Under the pieces are notes generated by a model that saw nothing but the letters and a program-made list of their open reading frames with translations, searched no databases and was not told where the DNA came from. A DNA stretch of 64,000 nucleotides from the NCBI GenBank assembly GCA_916613615.1, contig OU744724.1, positions 27,824,171 to 27,888,170 of the forward strand. Reading direction: 5' to 3'. Every line of letters begins with the position of its first letter. The first letter of the stretch is position 1. Of the stretch, positions 12,266 to 23,800 are shown piece after piece. The translations under genes were made by a program, and so were the position numbers. This DNA is from Steromphala cineraria. Taxonomy: Eukaryota > Mollusca > Gastropoda > Trochida > Trochidae.

Positions 12266-13305
12266 CATGACGGCTCGACTCAAGAATCGATTTTCAGTTA
12301 CTTCCGACGTTTCTTAATCATTTTAGAAGGTTACATTGTCATACCTGCAAATTTCTCTCTTCCGCGCATTCACATATAACATTTATTTTCTAAAGTGATC
12401 CAAAGTACAATCTGTTTTGTAACTTGCCCGCTGACTGCAACTAATCAAATATCACATGACACCATTGATAAATAGTTACATTTGTAATATCATCGGATTA
12501 AGAACAAATTAGCTTTTGCTTAAGAACAGTCAATCCAAGACAATTTACACACATAAAATATTTAACTAATAAATATACAACGAACTTTCGAATCCATGTA
12601 TATTTTCCGTATCTATATTGAGGTATAACTGATAGATGATAAACAGTAATAAAATCAATACCCAATTGCAAATATCATCATTTTCACGAGGATCATTTAC
12701 AAATGAAATGCGATCATTCTGGTATCCATTTTTCATGTTTGTCACGAAATTGTTTCAGGTTACAACCACAAAAAGATGATCTAAACAATATAGGTGTTGA
12801 TCTCTAGAAATATCATAGATGAAAAACATTTTATTTCAATAACTTCACATCATTGTTTTTTCTCATAACAACGGTAATGAAGATAGATGAAAATGAATAT
12901 TTCGCAAACAACCATCAATCACCATCAACCGTCTGACTATTTGCTAAGGTTCAAAGGTGCATGCGCCTATAATATCAAAAATATAAATCAATATTCAATT
13001 CATCATCTTATTTCAAGAAATTGTCAGTATGTTTTATAAAGACATTAAAGGTTTGGTAGTTTAATTACAAGATTTCCTCCCTAAAAATGTAAGCTATCGA
13101 TAGGTTAACATCTTAATATAATGATTGATATGATTTCTATCTTGATGCAGTATATATAGTTCAGCTTATCCCACATATTAATTTTACAATAAATAAACTG
13201 CATTTTTATTGTCCAGGTCCCTCTAAGTTTGTCAAAATTTAATGAAAACTGTCTATATTAATTCTAGAATGAAAATAAGCAGTGTTCTCTAAAATTTATA
13301 GCTTG

Positions 13306-14684
13306 GGAAATGGACATGGAATTTCATCCAAAACACATGGATGTTTATTAATAAGTATTGTCACTACAAGCTCTCGGTGTGTGCCACCCGATCAAAGCGG
13401 CTTAAATAAAGTGAATAAGTGTTTCAAGAATCACCAAACATCAATAATGTGTGGCGCCACTATTCTTGACATACCCCTAACCAGGTTCATTAATTGTTCC
13501 ATCGGTATCCGCTGTCACTCATCATGAAGAGTGGCCTCCAGTTCCCACAGGTTTTGTAGAGGAGAATCCCTTCTTTGTATCCGACGACTCAAAATGCTTG
13601 ATTAGGTTCAAATCAGGTGACATTGCGTGTTACACCATTATTTTCCAGATGTTTGTTTACAACAAGTGAGCGATGGGGTCTGGCATTGTGGTCCATGAAC
13701 AATGATTCATCGAAATGATCATTAATCACAGGATACAGAACCTCCTGAATGTAGCTAACGCCTGTGAGTGAACCCTGTATAGTCACCAAATCGAGTCTAC
13801 AATCGTAGGAGAAGCCTCCCTAAACCGGCATCACGGATCCCCCGCCATATGGTACCCTTGGCAAGATGTTCCTGGGGGCAAGACATGTATTCCTGGTCCT
13901 CCATACGCGGACTCGGCCATCAACAGCATACAGGAGGAAACGACTTTCGTCAGTCCAGTGTACTCTCCTCTATGCACTCAGGTTCCAACTCTGCCTGTCC
14001 ACAAACCAAAACCTACGCTCACGTCTGTGGTTATATGTGAGCATTGGACAACTGATAACCCTCTGGCCCTTAATCCGGCAGCTTTGAGGCGATTTCTCAG
14101 AGTTTGGTTGCTCAAGCAGCGATGAGGAAACAACACCCATTTCAGATTGGTGCATGAAGGACACGGCAGGTATCTAACATGACGTAATGGAGCTCTTTCC
14201 TCCTGGGGCGTGGTAGCTTTTGGTCTTCCTGATCGTGGAAGGTCCATCACATCATTTGTTTGCGCATGCTTCCTGACCAGACGGCTTATGAAGTGAACTC
14301 ATGTAGTGGAAGGGCGTTCTTCTGGCAATTTCCTTGTAAGAAAATCCTGCCCGATTAAGCCCAATGATCTGCCATCTCAATGCATTTGAAATTGCCCTTC
14401 GTGTCATTGTCAATTAGAAGTGAAACAAGTGGTAATAAAGTCGGAACCGATCCTTAAATACTCAATACTTGTGATTGTTTGAAAGTTTGGTTTGTGAAAC
14501 ACATGGGTGACGGGATCCACGTGCATGTGATTGCGTTCGTGAGACACGTTTTTTCAGAAAGTAAAACCTTATTTAATCACCAATAGAAAACTCCTTGATT
14601 TGCCATAATGAGGGTTATTTTTTTTGTTTCAGCATATACTTAAAATTCAACTTTTATTTGAGGGGTGCTAAACTTTTTTGGTGG
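13306..14684 (-). mobile_element. Tc1-like DNA transposon, 5'-side truncated, in B1
   Basis: This is homologous to the complete copy at 35601-37191 but starts within it, at the equivalent of about 35787 (GAAATGGACATGGAATTTC), so about 190 bases including one terminal repeat are missing. The right end keeps the terminal repeat (GGGGTGCTAAAC...GGTGGG) followed by TA. B2 at 39590-39630 lacks it, so the insertion followed the B duplication. The transposase reads on the minus strand (see the pseudogene entry). Confidence 0.88.
13500..14400 (-). pseudogene. Tc1-like transposase, broken
   Basis: The minus strand encodes pieces of a Tc1-type DDE transposase, which cuts and pastes its own element at TA sites. 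Visible pieces are 'DLPRSGRPKATTP' (end of the N-terminal DNA-binding region), 'LRNRLKAAGLRARG', the first catalytic block 'RRVHWTDESRF' near 13950, the second block 'FMDHNARPHR' near 13695, and the third block near 13610. The third block reads 'SPDLNLIKHF' where the family has PDLNPIE, so the catalytic Glu is replaced by Lys. The frame is broken several times, and the longest uninterrupted piece (13978-14250) is 90 codons. It cannot make an active enzyme. Confidence 0.87.
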
Positions 14685-14769
14685 GTATATGTTTGAATGA
14701 ATTTCATAAATTTTGTAAGTAGTTAGTAGTTAGAAATGTTACAGTTCTGATTGATTTCAAGCAAAATAG

Positions 14770-14990
14770 CAGTCTAAGTAAACTTACCCTCAATAAGTGC
14801 TACACTCCAATATTGAGTCTAGTGAGATGCAGTAATGGGTTGTGTCAGCCGACCATTCAATTTGACCAATCAGGTATTGTCTTATTAAGCTGCAATAGTC
14901 TGCATTCGCATCTATAACATTTAGAGGGTCATACGTCGCCAAAAGGTCGACTGTCGTTACCCATAACTGCATTTGCTTGACTCAATATCA
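14770..14990. mobile_element. MITE of the CAGTCTAAGT family, right end lost, B1
   Basis: The left end CAGTCTAAGTAAACTTACCC is preceded by GCAAAATAG (14761-14769), the same 9 bases that flank both sides of the complete paralogous copy at 39684-39928. The right part stops near 'CAATATCAGATTGT' and then joins sequence equivalent to 42150 in B2. A deletion in B1 therefore removed the right terminal repeat plus about 2.2 kb. The insertion predates the B duplication. Confidence 0.82.
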
Positions 14991-17900
14991 GATTGTCACA
15001 AGACTCTTTTACTTTGTCAAGTTATGATATTAAATTGAATTTTGTAATCACAAACGTGACAGTGGTGCATTTCAGAAAGCCCATGATTTACCGAACTTCT
15101 ACTCTTTAAACAAGAGCTATTGGTTATGATCTATCTTTCTAGGCCCTGACATGAATTGGTAGTAAAGATTGGAAAGTGACATACAGTACAAGGTCTGATA
15201 TAAACTAAGATACTGAAAGCATGAGATTAGATAGATATGATTAACATGAACATACAAATAGAATGTCAGTCCCTATGAGTTCGTACTTGACAACTTGAAG
15301 GCATTGCATGGCAGAAGCCTCCGAAAGTTGGTGAACTTTTGTACAACATATTGAACATAGATGGTCTAAAGGTTTCAAATGGAGATCACTCCGAAAATTA
15401 AAGATGGACACAATTATATTAAGAAAACCAACAACTAATTGACAGGTACGTAATTTTTAAAGTTTATCATTTATTGTATATTCAAACAGTTTTGTTAAAG
15501 TTGCTAGCCTAATGCTACACGATCAAAATTTTGTTTAAGTGCTTTACTAGCTATACCTACTTATAATAGCTATTACAACAAGAACAGCTCGTGTCCTTAA
15601 ATACTGAATCCTAATCAACGATATACACGTATGTACAATCTGAGCATTTACTCTATTCCGTAACCATTAACAACTGCAGTTCCTTACCTTAACGTTTATG
15701 CTTGCAAGTTTCACCGCAATGCATAGCCACATCAGCAGCCGTGATATGAATACTGTTAAAACGGTAAATAAACTCACACATCACCTCACTTCACCTTTAC
15801 GATAAACATGTTTCTAACTGCTACGATAGGCATAAGTCAGGGATGTAAAAGAAATATCATGTGTTAAAATTAATAATGATTTGTGTGTCGCTTAGGGAAT
15901 GTGTTAGATCAAAATTATGCCCTACTTTTACAAATGTGATGAATCCCAAAGTTTTTCTGAGGAGGTAACATACTGACTGGCTCAATACTTTAATGACAAA
16001 TAAAAGTATTTTTGGATAAAACGATAGAAATGGCAAATCAAAAACATGCATAAGAAGGAAATTCAAACAAAGCTTATTAAGTTCAAACTAATTGGTCAAC
16101 TGTACCTTTAAACTATCCTGCTACTCATCCTAGAGATAAAAGTAGTGTTTACAAATGTGATATGTGTATTAATGTCACGTTTCAGAGGGACAAAATCATT
16201 CATGACCTTACATATTCTGATCCCAAAATCTAACAATCAGGGAAAGGCAGCTCATATACCGTTTAACTTGTGCAGTCATTTCAGTATCATGTATCTATTA
16301 CAGATATATCCAAGGAATATAAATTGTAAGGAAAACCTCCATAGATTCTGTTCCTGTGGAAATATTTCAAAACATTAAGGATGATTATTTAAATGTGTCA
16401 TTGTTCTCTACAGTTATTTGTCAAAAGTAATTGTAAGCTAATCAATGTTATTAGTAACTAAAATCAGATTCAGTCAAATAGCTCTTCTTTCTGCACATAT
16501 ATTCAATTATCTTTTTCTAGTATCTGTTTCATCCAAAATCAACTCTGTAATGTGGTTCAGTATATATGCATACATGTCAATGCATTGAAACTCTGCCAAT
16601 TTCTAACTGTTATGAAAATTCAAGTCTAAGACGACCAAACACGTGAGTGTAACAAATGCTTGAATCTATAGATTAAGGCAAATTTGATTATGTCCCATCA
16701 AACATTTCTTTTGTACCTGAAACTTCAATTGAAACGAAGGAGATTATACAATCGATATTTGACTAAATTATTTAGATTCCATTAGGTAATTTGATATATT
16801 TTGGTACATGTATTATGTTGATGGCCATTCAGGAAAGTTAACTAAAAAGAAATGTTTGGAAAATCGCAGATCCTGATTAAGAGATCAGTTATTTTTGCCA
16901 TGCTGCTATTTGGAGGTATATTCACCACGGTATTTTGGAAGAAAATTACATTAACAACACCATTGTAATGGCACTATTATGACATGGCTTTGATCCAAAA
17001 TTTCATTAAAAAGATGTTCAAAGCATCATAGAAGCATCAAGATCAGTGTTTAGCTATGCGTTTTTTGTATTCTGAAAATGAGTTTCTAATTCATGTTAGA
17101 TGTTGTTGTTTAAGGGAACTTGAAATATCGATATCCTTTACTTTACAGTTGCGAGAGATGAATCAATACACATCACGGTTCCAATGACGTATCAATGTAT
17201 TATAATAAGGAAGTCACATGAACAAGTGGTGATAAGAAATTTGATATTCGAATAGTGTTTTCTGAGAATGCACTCGGACTATGCGAAAACTCTGTCCGTG
17301 TTCATTTAATCATTTACAATCAATTCTTTTTATTTGATCTTGATATAAGGGGTTTGAAAAGTAGAAAAAATTCCCACTATAAAAATAGGAAAGTTTTTCG
17401 TAAAACTGTGTATCAAATATTATGACTTCAATTCGAAAAAATATTTTGCCATTTTTGTTATCTTTATGATAAATTTGTAAATTAGGGATATTAAGTTAAA
17501 CCTCTAAAATCATAAAAACTAACATCGATACTTAAAATACAAATCAGTATATTTCAAATGAGGTGAATGTTCAAGGTGAAATCGTGTTTGGCACATGTGA
17601 AGTAATTTGACAAATTGGCAGAGGAAAAGGAGCGCTCCACAGAATGTCTGCATTTCCCTATTAAATATATTACATACATCATTTCAGCCAGTCATATTTC
17701 TGCACTGCAACAAGTATCTCATGTCTGTAAAGATGATCAGTGAAATAATTTTAATGGCGTCTCTCTTGAAAAAAAATTGAAAATAGAATGCGTCATTTTA
17801 AGCAATTTTTTATTGATTCATTTATGATGACACTATACAGATTCATTTTTTCATTCTTTTAATGAGGTTTTGCTCATCTTATGATTCACTTGTGAACATA

Positions 17901-18185
17901 TCATTTTCACTCTAACAAAATGATTTTAAAGAAAAGTTCCTTATAAGCAACAGTTAGAATACACTTTTGGCAGTCCTTTTGAAAAGTAAAAATACAAAAC
18001 ATCACAATGCTTTACTTCTTCAAGCAATGACTTCAACATGACAAGATTCTAACTTTTGAAAACATATAGCAAAACGGTGATGTACCTCCTTCGAAAAATC
18101 TATGATGAACTTATCATGTCATTTTTAAGACAAGTATTTGGGTACAGAAAATATTAAATAGACATTTTCTTTATTTCATTTCTTT

Positions 18186-18427
18186 TCAGGTTTGGACCCC
18201 TGTGAACCCATTTGGGGTCATGGAGTCACGAAATCTACAATTCAGAATCCCCATTGGCCAAGGAGTCTACACACTGCTTTTCAGCTCTCTAGACCTTTTG
18301 GAACTGGAGAAGAAGATTAAAATACATTTTAAGGTTTTGACCCCTGTGACCCCAAGTGAAAAGGTTACTACGCCGGACGCCATGCCAAAAGCCCATCGAG
18401 TCTTCCAGACCTGATGAGCTAAAAAAT
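18186..18427 (-). mobile_element. Degenerate pearl/Helentron-like element in A2
   Basis: Paralogue of 2640-2872. It has the same minus-strand order: a TTTTTTAGCTCATCAGG end, an AGCCCATCGAG tract, a GACCCCTGTGACCCC tract and a TGGAGAAGAAGATTA core. It is missing the hairpin end. Confidence 0.7.
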
Positions 18428-19765
18428 GAAATTAACAAGGCTGTAGACAAAGTGTCAAAGTGTGACACGTCTCCATTAGATTTTGTTCTGTTATTGTTTG
18501 TTAAAAATCGAAAGAATTGGCACCAAAGTAATTTTATTATTTTGCCATCACTACAAGCAATTCTGGTTTGGCTTCTCTTAGGAAAATTAAATGCAGTATC
18601 TTTTGCTGAGTCCTTATCAATCCTTCCCTTATTGTGTTGAAGTGTCTCAAGCATAATGTAACGCTGACGTGCATATTAATAAAAGTCAATACATTTACGT
18701 TCTAAATGGGTTTAGAACATGTGTTTGGGGGAGTTTGCGCAGGATTTTGACCTTGACATAATAGTGGAGCATGTGCCGTGCTGTTTGTGAAAACAATCCA
18801 TCATGCCTGAAAACTTACTGTTAGACCATAATCCTGATCCATTTGACATAAGTGGATACTATAATGTACAGCAGATCTGCCAAATTCTCCTCAAACTCAT
18901 TAGGCAGATATTGTATGATGGGTATTGTTTCTAACATTATCCCAACTTCTAAACGGAATCTGTTGACATTTTGCATAGAATTATAACCTAAATTTTAACC
19001 GACAGTAAACAATACTGAGAAATGTTGTTTTTCATCTCACAGTTTTGTATGAAATTATGGTTCGTTACCAAACAAGACTTGCCCTGAGATTAAGAGATTG
19101 ATCCTCCGGTGCACCATCATTGACGGCGATTGAAAATCTCTCAAAAAAGGTCCGATAACTGGCTCTCATGATGGAATGGAATATCCACTTCTTTCCCTTT
19201 ACTTTGGTATCAGTATCACATACGTTTTTGTTTTAAAAAAACATACACTTATCAAGAGGAATGTAATAAACGTATGCTGACATGGGGGCAATTAAATAAA
19301 GGATTTAACTTTCTTGTACCTATTAATTCAATTAATAACTACTTTACACATTAAGTTGTTTTTTTCACTTATGTACATATGACGTCGTTTACCAGTCTTC
19401 AACATTTGTGCTCTAAAAAATCTTTAACATTATGGCAACTAATCACTTAGCTAGTTAAAGATCAATGAAGTGCAACTACATATAAATAATTGAAACGCTG
19501 AAAATATAGTTTTGATCACATTTTTTTCTTGAAATAAATTACTTATATGAGAATTATTGAAAGACATACTCGCAAATAAGAGGATTAATTGGAATATATT
19601 TTTAATGTGGGGTTCAATACTTTGGTACACATACTTTGAGGTGAAATATATTTTTCGTTTAATTTTGATAATGATATTATTTTTACTTTGATATCTTTTC
19701 AGATTAATTTATGTCGTTTTGAAATTTAACTTTTGTTGCTTTGTCAAACCAACTGCGGGCTTGAT

Positions 19766-19770
<5 letters not shown>

Positions 19771-19811
<41 letters not shown>
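19771..19811. repeat. (TA)n microsatellite, about 41 bp
   Basis: An uninterrupted TA dinucleotide tract. A1 has a short interrupted equivalent ('AGTTTATCTCTATAG' near 4415), so the expansion is specific to A2. Confidence 0.97.
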
Positions 19812-19813
<2 letters not shown>

Positions 19814-20375
19814 ATATTTGTATAGCGCTAGCTGTCGTCCATCCAATTGCATGCTCATAGCTACATGTATTTGGACTAATGTAAACTTATTGGGACATTT
19901 TGTCCTATTTCAATATTATGTGTTTTACCACAGGATATTTTTATGTAGTAAATAAATCTCTTTAAAAATATTGGGACTATTGCAATATTGTGTATCTTAA
20001 CACAGGATATTTTTACGTCTCTTTAAAAATCTTTAACTTTTATCTGAGGTTGTTTAAATCATCTCGATGTTCAGATGATGTTAGGCATATAGGCAAGTGG
20101 CTCTAGTCTCACTGGATGCGAGTTCTGTAATGATTTTTCTCTTAAAACGTGTCGAGTGTGTACCATTAATAGAAATGATTGATAAAAACGGTGTAAGGCG
20201 TTAATTTCGCATGTTAAGTACTCTTTTCTTGACGGATATCAATGGGTGACTTCACAATTTTTAAATGAAGTTTAGTTTACTCGTTTTTTATTGTCTTTAA
20301 CAATTTATGATAAATGTGCCTATATTTGATGTCAAAGATTTGTATGATATTTTAAGCAGCTTTTAAATGGGTTAT

Positions 20376-20433
20376 GCCCGCCGCTAATGCCTGAAATATT
20401 GCTCAAGCGGCGTAAAACAATATCTCACTCACT
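20376..20433 (+). mobile_element. SINE-tail-like fragment with flanking duplication
   Basis: The 58-base segment includes CCTGAAATATTGCTCAAGCGGCGTAAAAC cut into its parts CTGAAATATTGCTC and GCGGCGTAAAAC, and ends CTCACTCACT. It is flanked by AAATGGGTTAT (20365-20375) and GAATGGATTAT (20434-20444), which look like an ~11-bp target duplication. A1 (near 5505) has the uninserted sequence 'TTGAATGGGTAA'. The GCGGCGT(A)AAAC plus CTCACT tail resembles the 3' end of molluscan SINE-type repeats from general knowledge. A 5' truncated retroinsertion is the likely explanation. Confidence 0.62.
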
Positions 20434-20661
20434 GAATGGATTATATAGATAAACACACACCAATTTTAAAAAAAGCATATTGAAAAAATTCAAATAAAAA
20501 CCAAAACTGTGAGTTTGATAAATAAATGGAACCTATACACTAGTGCTAATGCAAGTGTAATTAGTTTTCCACTTTTAATTTACTTGTTATAAATATCAAG
20601 AATCTTCTGATATATTGTATAAAGACTGGTACGCATACAGACCCTTGCAGAATTAGTTACC

Positions 20662-20870
20662 TGAAAACCGCGGTCTGATTGCAGTCTGATCGCGATCAAC
20701 TGCATTCAGATTGCAGTTTGATCGCGGTCAACCGCGGTCTGACTGCAATCTGATCGCGGTCAACCGCGGTCTGACTGCAATCTGATCGCGGTCAACTGCA
20801 ATCAGATTGCAATCTGATCGCGATCAACCGTGATCAGATTGCAGTCAAACTGCGGTCGATCCGATCAGGG
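20662..20870. repeat. Left subterminal array, ~6 x 32 bp
   Basis: Units begin at 20662, 20694, 20726, 20758, 20790 and 20822, exactly 32 apart. The typical unit starts GGTCAACCGCGGTCTGACTG and ends CAATCTGATCGC. Each unit contains near-palindromic CCGCGG and GATCGCG(G/A)TC. It differs from its surroundings in being rich in CpG. Confidence 0.92.
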
Positions 20871-23800
20871 ATTGAGAGTGATTATAGACATTGTCTGCAT
20901 GTCGGCAGTACAGCATAAGTTCAATCATAATAGATTGAGAAACTCAAATCTGCCGTATTCGGTCCAAATTGATTTTACTACCTGATTTGTTATTTGTTAT
21001 TCATACTTTAACAACGCATACTATTCCTTTGTTCAGATACTTCATGTCTACCTTCTACACTGTCGTAAAAACGTATAGCGATTTTTTGCACTGGTTAAAA
21101 AATGAAATAATATCCTGTTGCATAAAGTGTAATTTGAATGTACCTTGCTACGACTTTTTGTAGCGTATGTGTGAAGTTATGAACATCGTTAACTCATCAT
21201 TACTTATATTCCTCATTCATACAGGAGAGATATATCACTTTATGGTGTTATGAAAGCCCTTTGACTTCTCTGTAGTTTGTGGGTGTTTAAATTTTAAGAC
21301 GGCCGAATGAAATCGTGAAAATCTCCATGCCAATACACCTCATAACGTTATACACAAGTTTTAATGACAGATGTAAATTGTAAAAGAATTCGTGATATCA
21401 TATTTGATTTTGTTGAATTTTGGAGACACTAGGAAGAAGGAATAATTACTGATCATGATATTCTCGGTTTTTGGACAACACTGGGTAATTTAGACAGGAC
21501 ACAATGGGAGAAAGTGGTATGATTGGTATATGACTGTCATTTTCAAATATTTTTTCAAAACTGTACATTTTAATTCTTTGTGTGCACGACCTTTTTTTTA
21601 ATACATTTGGAGGAAATAAAGATGGCTTATCAATCATCGTGACAATCTCACATGCCAGTATGGTAAGGCATAACTGAAACGGTACAACCAGTAGCAGTAG
21701 TAATATAATATGTTTCCATCAAATCAAGTCTAATGGTCTATTTTCAAGGTATAACTGAAATAGAACAAGAACACATATGTAATATTGATTATCTGTGATC
21801 AGTTTTACCGATATATGTGCATTAATTTATATGCGAATTGAGAATTTTGAAAATTTCACCTTCCGGGGCGCATACCTTTAATGAGAAGAGACAACCTCTA
21901 TGTAGATTTTGTAATTCTGTCATGAATGTAAATATTACAGTGTTTATGTTTTCACGGGTAAGTTTATAATTATGATAACACCCGATAGAAACAGTCAGAG
22001 AAAAGTTTATGAATTAATTTGTATGTACAACAGCGACTTCTGACCGATGGTGTCATATACCGCATTGATTTTTCAAAAACGTTCATCTTTTACAGGTTTA
22101 ACAAGTAGTTTATTGGTCGAGTCATTCAGTGTTGCTGCCAAATTACCAGTTATCAGTATGTCAAAAGTCTTGTACTTTAAAATGGTTCAGGTTCATACAC
22201 GTGGGATCAACAATTTAAGTGGGATCAACCATTTAAGTACGCGGATTAAAAATCGGCAAAAATCTTGTCGATCCCGCGTGAATGTCACTTCCACTTATCG
22301 AGAATAATGCAGACGAATATATGGATCACAACTTCTTTGGTCATTGAATGCAAAGTTTGCAAGAATCTGTGTTGAAAAGCCGCATGCAATGAACAAAGAA
22401 GTTGTCATCCATATATTCCTCTGCATTACTGTCATTCCAACTTATATCATGCCTCTCAAAGAAGTTAATCGAGAACAGTCGATTGGCTTAGAAGGATTAA
22501 CGCATGGATAATCCCGATCCTCATGAATACAATTGTCGACAGTAACTTTGAGTTACGAGTTAAAACGAGACGTTTTACTAATTTACCATTAGCTGAAAGA
22601 GTATATGTCTTATATTTGTTTTTACGCTGTTAAAGTTGAGTACCATGTTCTATTGTCCACAGTATACATACCATAGACAAGAGATTTTATCTATTAATGT
22701 GGACATTTGTCAAGATTTTAAGCCTTTAATCTAGCTTTATAATGTTCAGTCCAGAGTTGTATTTATATTTCATATGTCGTAGTCTCTCATAACCCTCATA
22801 TCAACGGTTGGCTCATATGTTTTTGTTTTTAGCAAAATATATATGTATGTAATTCATAATATGCTAATACTGTTTTAATTTGTTTTATCTATTTGTAAAT
22901 GTTCTATGTAACCCAGCACGTGACTTATTTTCTCTCTCTCTCTCTGTTGATCGACCCTGTTCGTTTCATTCAAGGACATTTGAACTTGATTTGGAGAACT
23001 CAGCAGCTTCATCTCGTTTACTTTAGGGTGGGAGATTGCCCCTATTTTCCTCTTTATTGTGTATTGCTTTGCCTACATACCTGATACAAAGGCCGCCGCC
23101 ATTACTTCGTTAATTAACCCTTGACCCGATTTACCACCCAACATCTCGCTGTCCTACCGTCTCGCTCTAGGAGACAAATTACCACAAGAAAGGACTTCCG
23201 GTTATGTAAAGGGCCATAAAGTCCCGATTGATTCACGAAGATTAAAAAGGAATCGAAGTATGGTATGTTTTAACGTGTGATGTGTCATTTTGCTGCACTG
23301 ATTTAATTGGGGGAGGGAGAGGAGAACACTGTTAAACATTAATTATTCAGTGTCGCCTTACAGCTCGGCTGTACAATCTGAACGCACATACATCTGTAGA
23401 TTCAAAGTCGGAAACATGAAAGTCCTATTCAGCGATCAAAGCGGTATATCACATACCCATTTCATATCAACGCCGGTGACCGGATTGGTGGTATTTATTG
23501 TCTGATATTGCTAAAGAGGTTATGTAATATATTTTTTCCAGGAATGATAGATCGTTATTGCCAGTACCGTTATCTATGGGAGGAGCGGTTTTAGAGCGCA
23601 GCCGAAATTACCAGGCGAACACTTTGAAAACTCATCAGAGCGTGACCAGGCCTGTCGCCACTTGCGTATCTACCATAATGTCCGGAGATAAACCCCCTTA
23701 AAACCTAAACCATTTATGTGTTAAATTCTGATTTATAAAAATGGCAGAAGCAGGTACATTAACATCTAAGAAATACGCTAAACTCGAACTTTATAAAACG

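Larger units (their letters stand above)
7090..15555 (+). repeat. Segmental duplication copy B1
   Basis: B1 aligns in order with B2 at 31700-42420. The aligned blocks are about 7099-7440/31707-32060, 7460-7680/32955-33212, 7706-8260/33443-34200, 8430-9420/34245-35225, 9795-9825/35573-35598, 9826-11360/37194-38660, 12268-13305/38680-39590, 14690-14980/39630-39890 and 14990-15190/42150-42440. The breaks are mostly mobile elements present in only one copy. B1 leads directly into A2, as B2 leads into A3, so B-A is the repeating order. No recognisable gene. Confidence 0.9.
15556..20635 (+). repeat. Segmental duplication copy A2
   Basis: This is the second copy of A, beginning CCTACTTATAATAGC, directly after B1. 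It is nearly identical to 1-3480 up to about 19045, then clearly diverged. It ends at a TA (20636-20637) where a ~9.8-kb element is inserted. The A sequence resumes at 30453. Differences from A1 include a missing 195-bp tandem copy, a missing MITE region, a (TA)n tract at 19771 and a SINE-tail-like insertion at 20376. No gene is recognised. The 94- and 121-codon frames at 18356-18640 (+) and 18289-18654 (-) overlap a repeat and have no family match. Confidence 0.93.

Noticed and set aside
18289..18654. 121-codon minus-strand frame as a gene
   Set aside because: It overlaps a pearl-like remnant. The A1 copy is interrupted because one extra T at 2773-2776 shifts the frame, and no family is recognised.
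20662..20870. CRISPR-like array of ~32-bp repeats
   Set aside because: Units abut without unique spacers, the context is eukaryotic, no cas genes are present, and the array has a partner at the other end of a TIR element.
22934..22947. (TC)n tract as a regulatory GAGA-type element
   Set aside because: Very short and without a promoter context.
23085..23330. GC-richer patch as a CpG-island promoter
   Set aside because: Modest GC only, no downstream frame of note, and it lies inside the 9.8-kb element.
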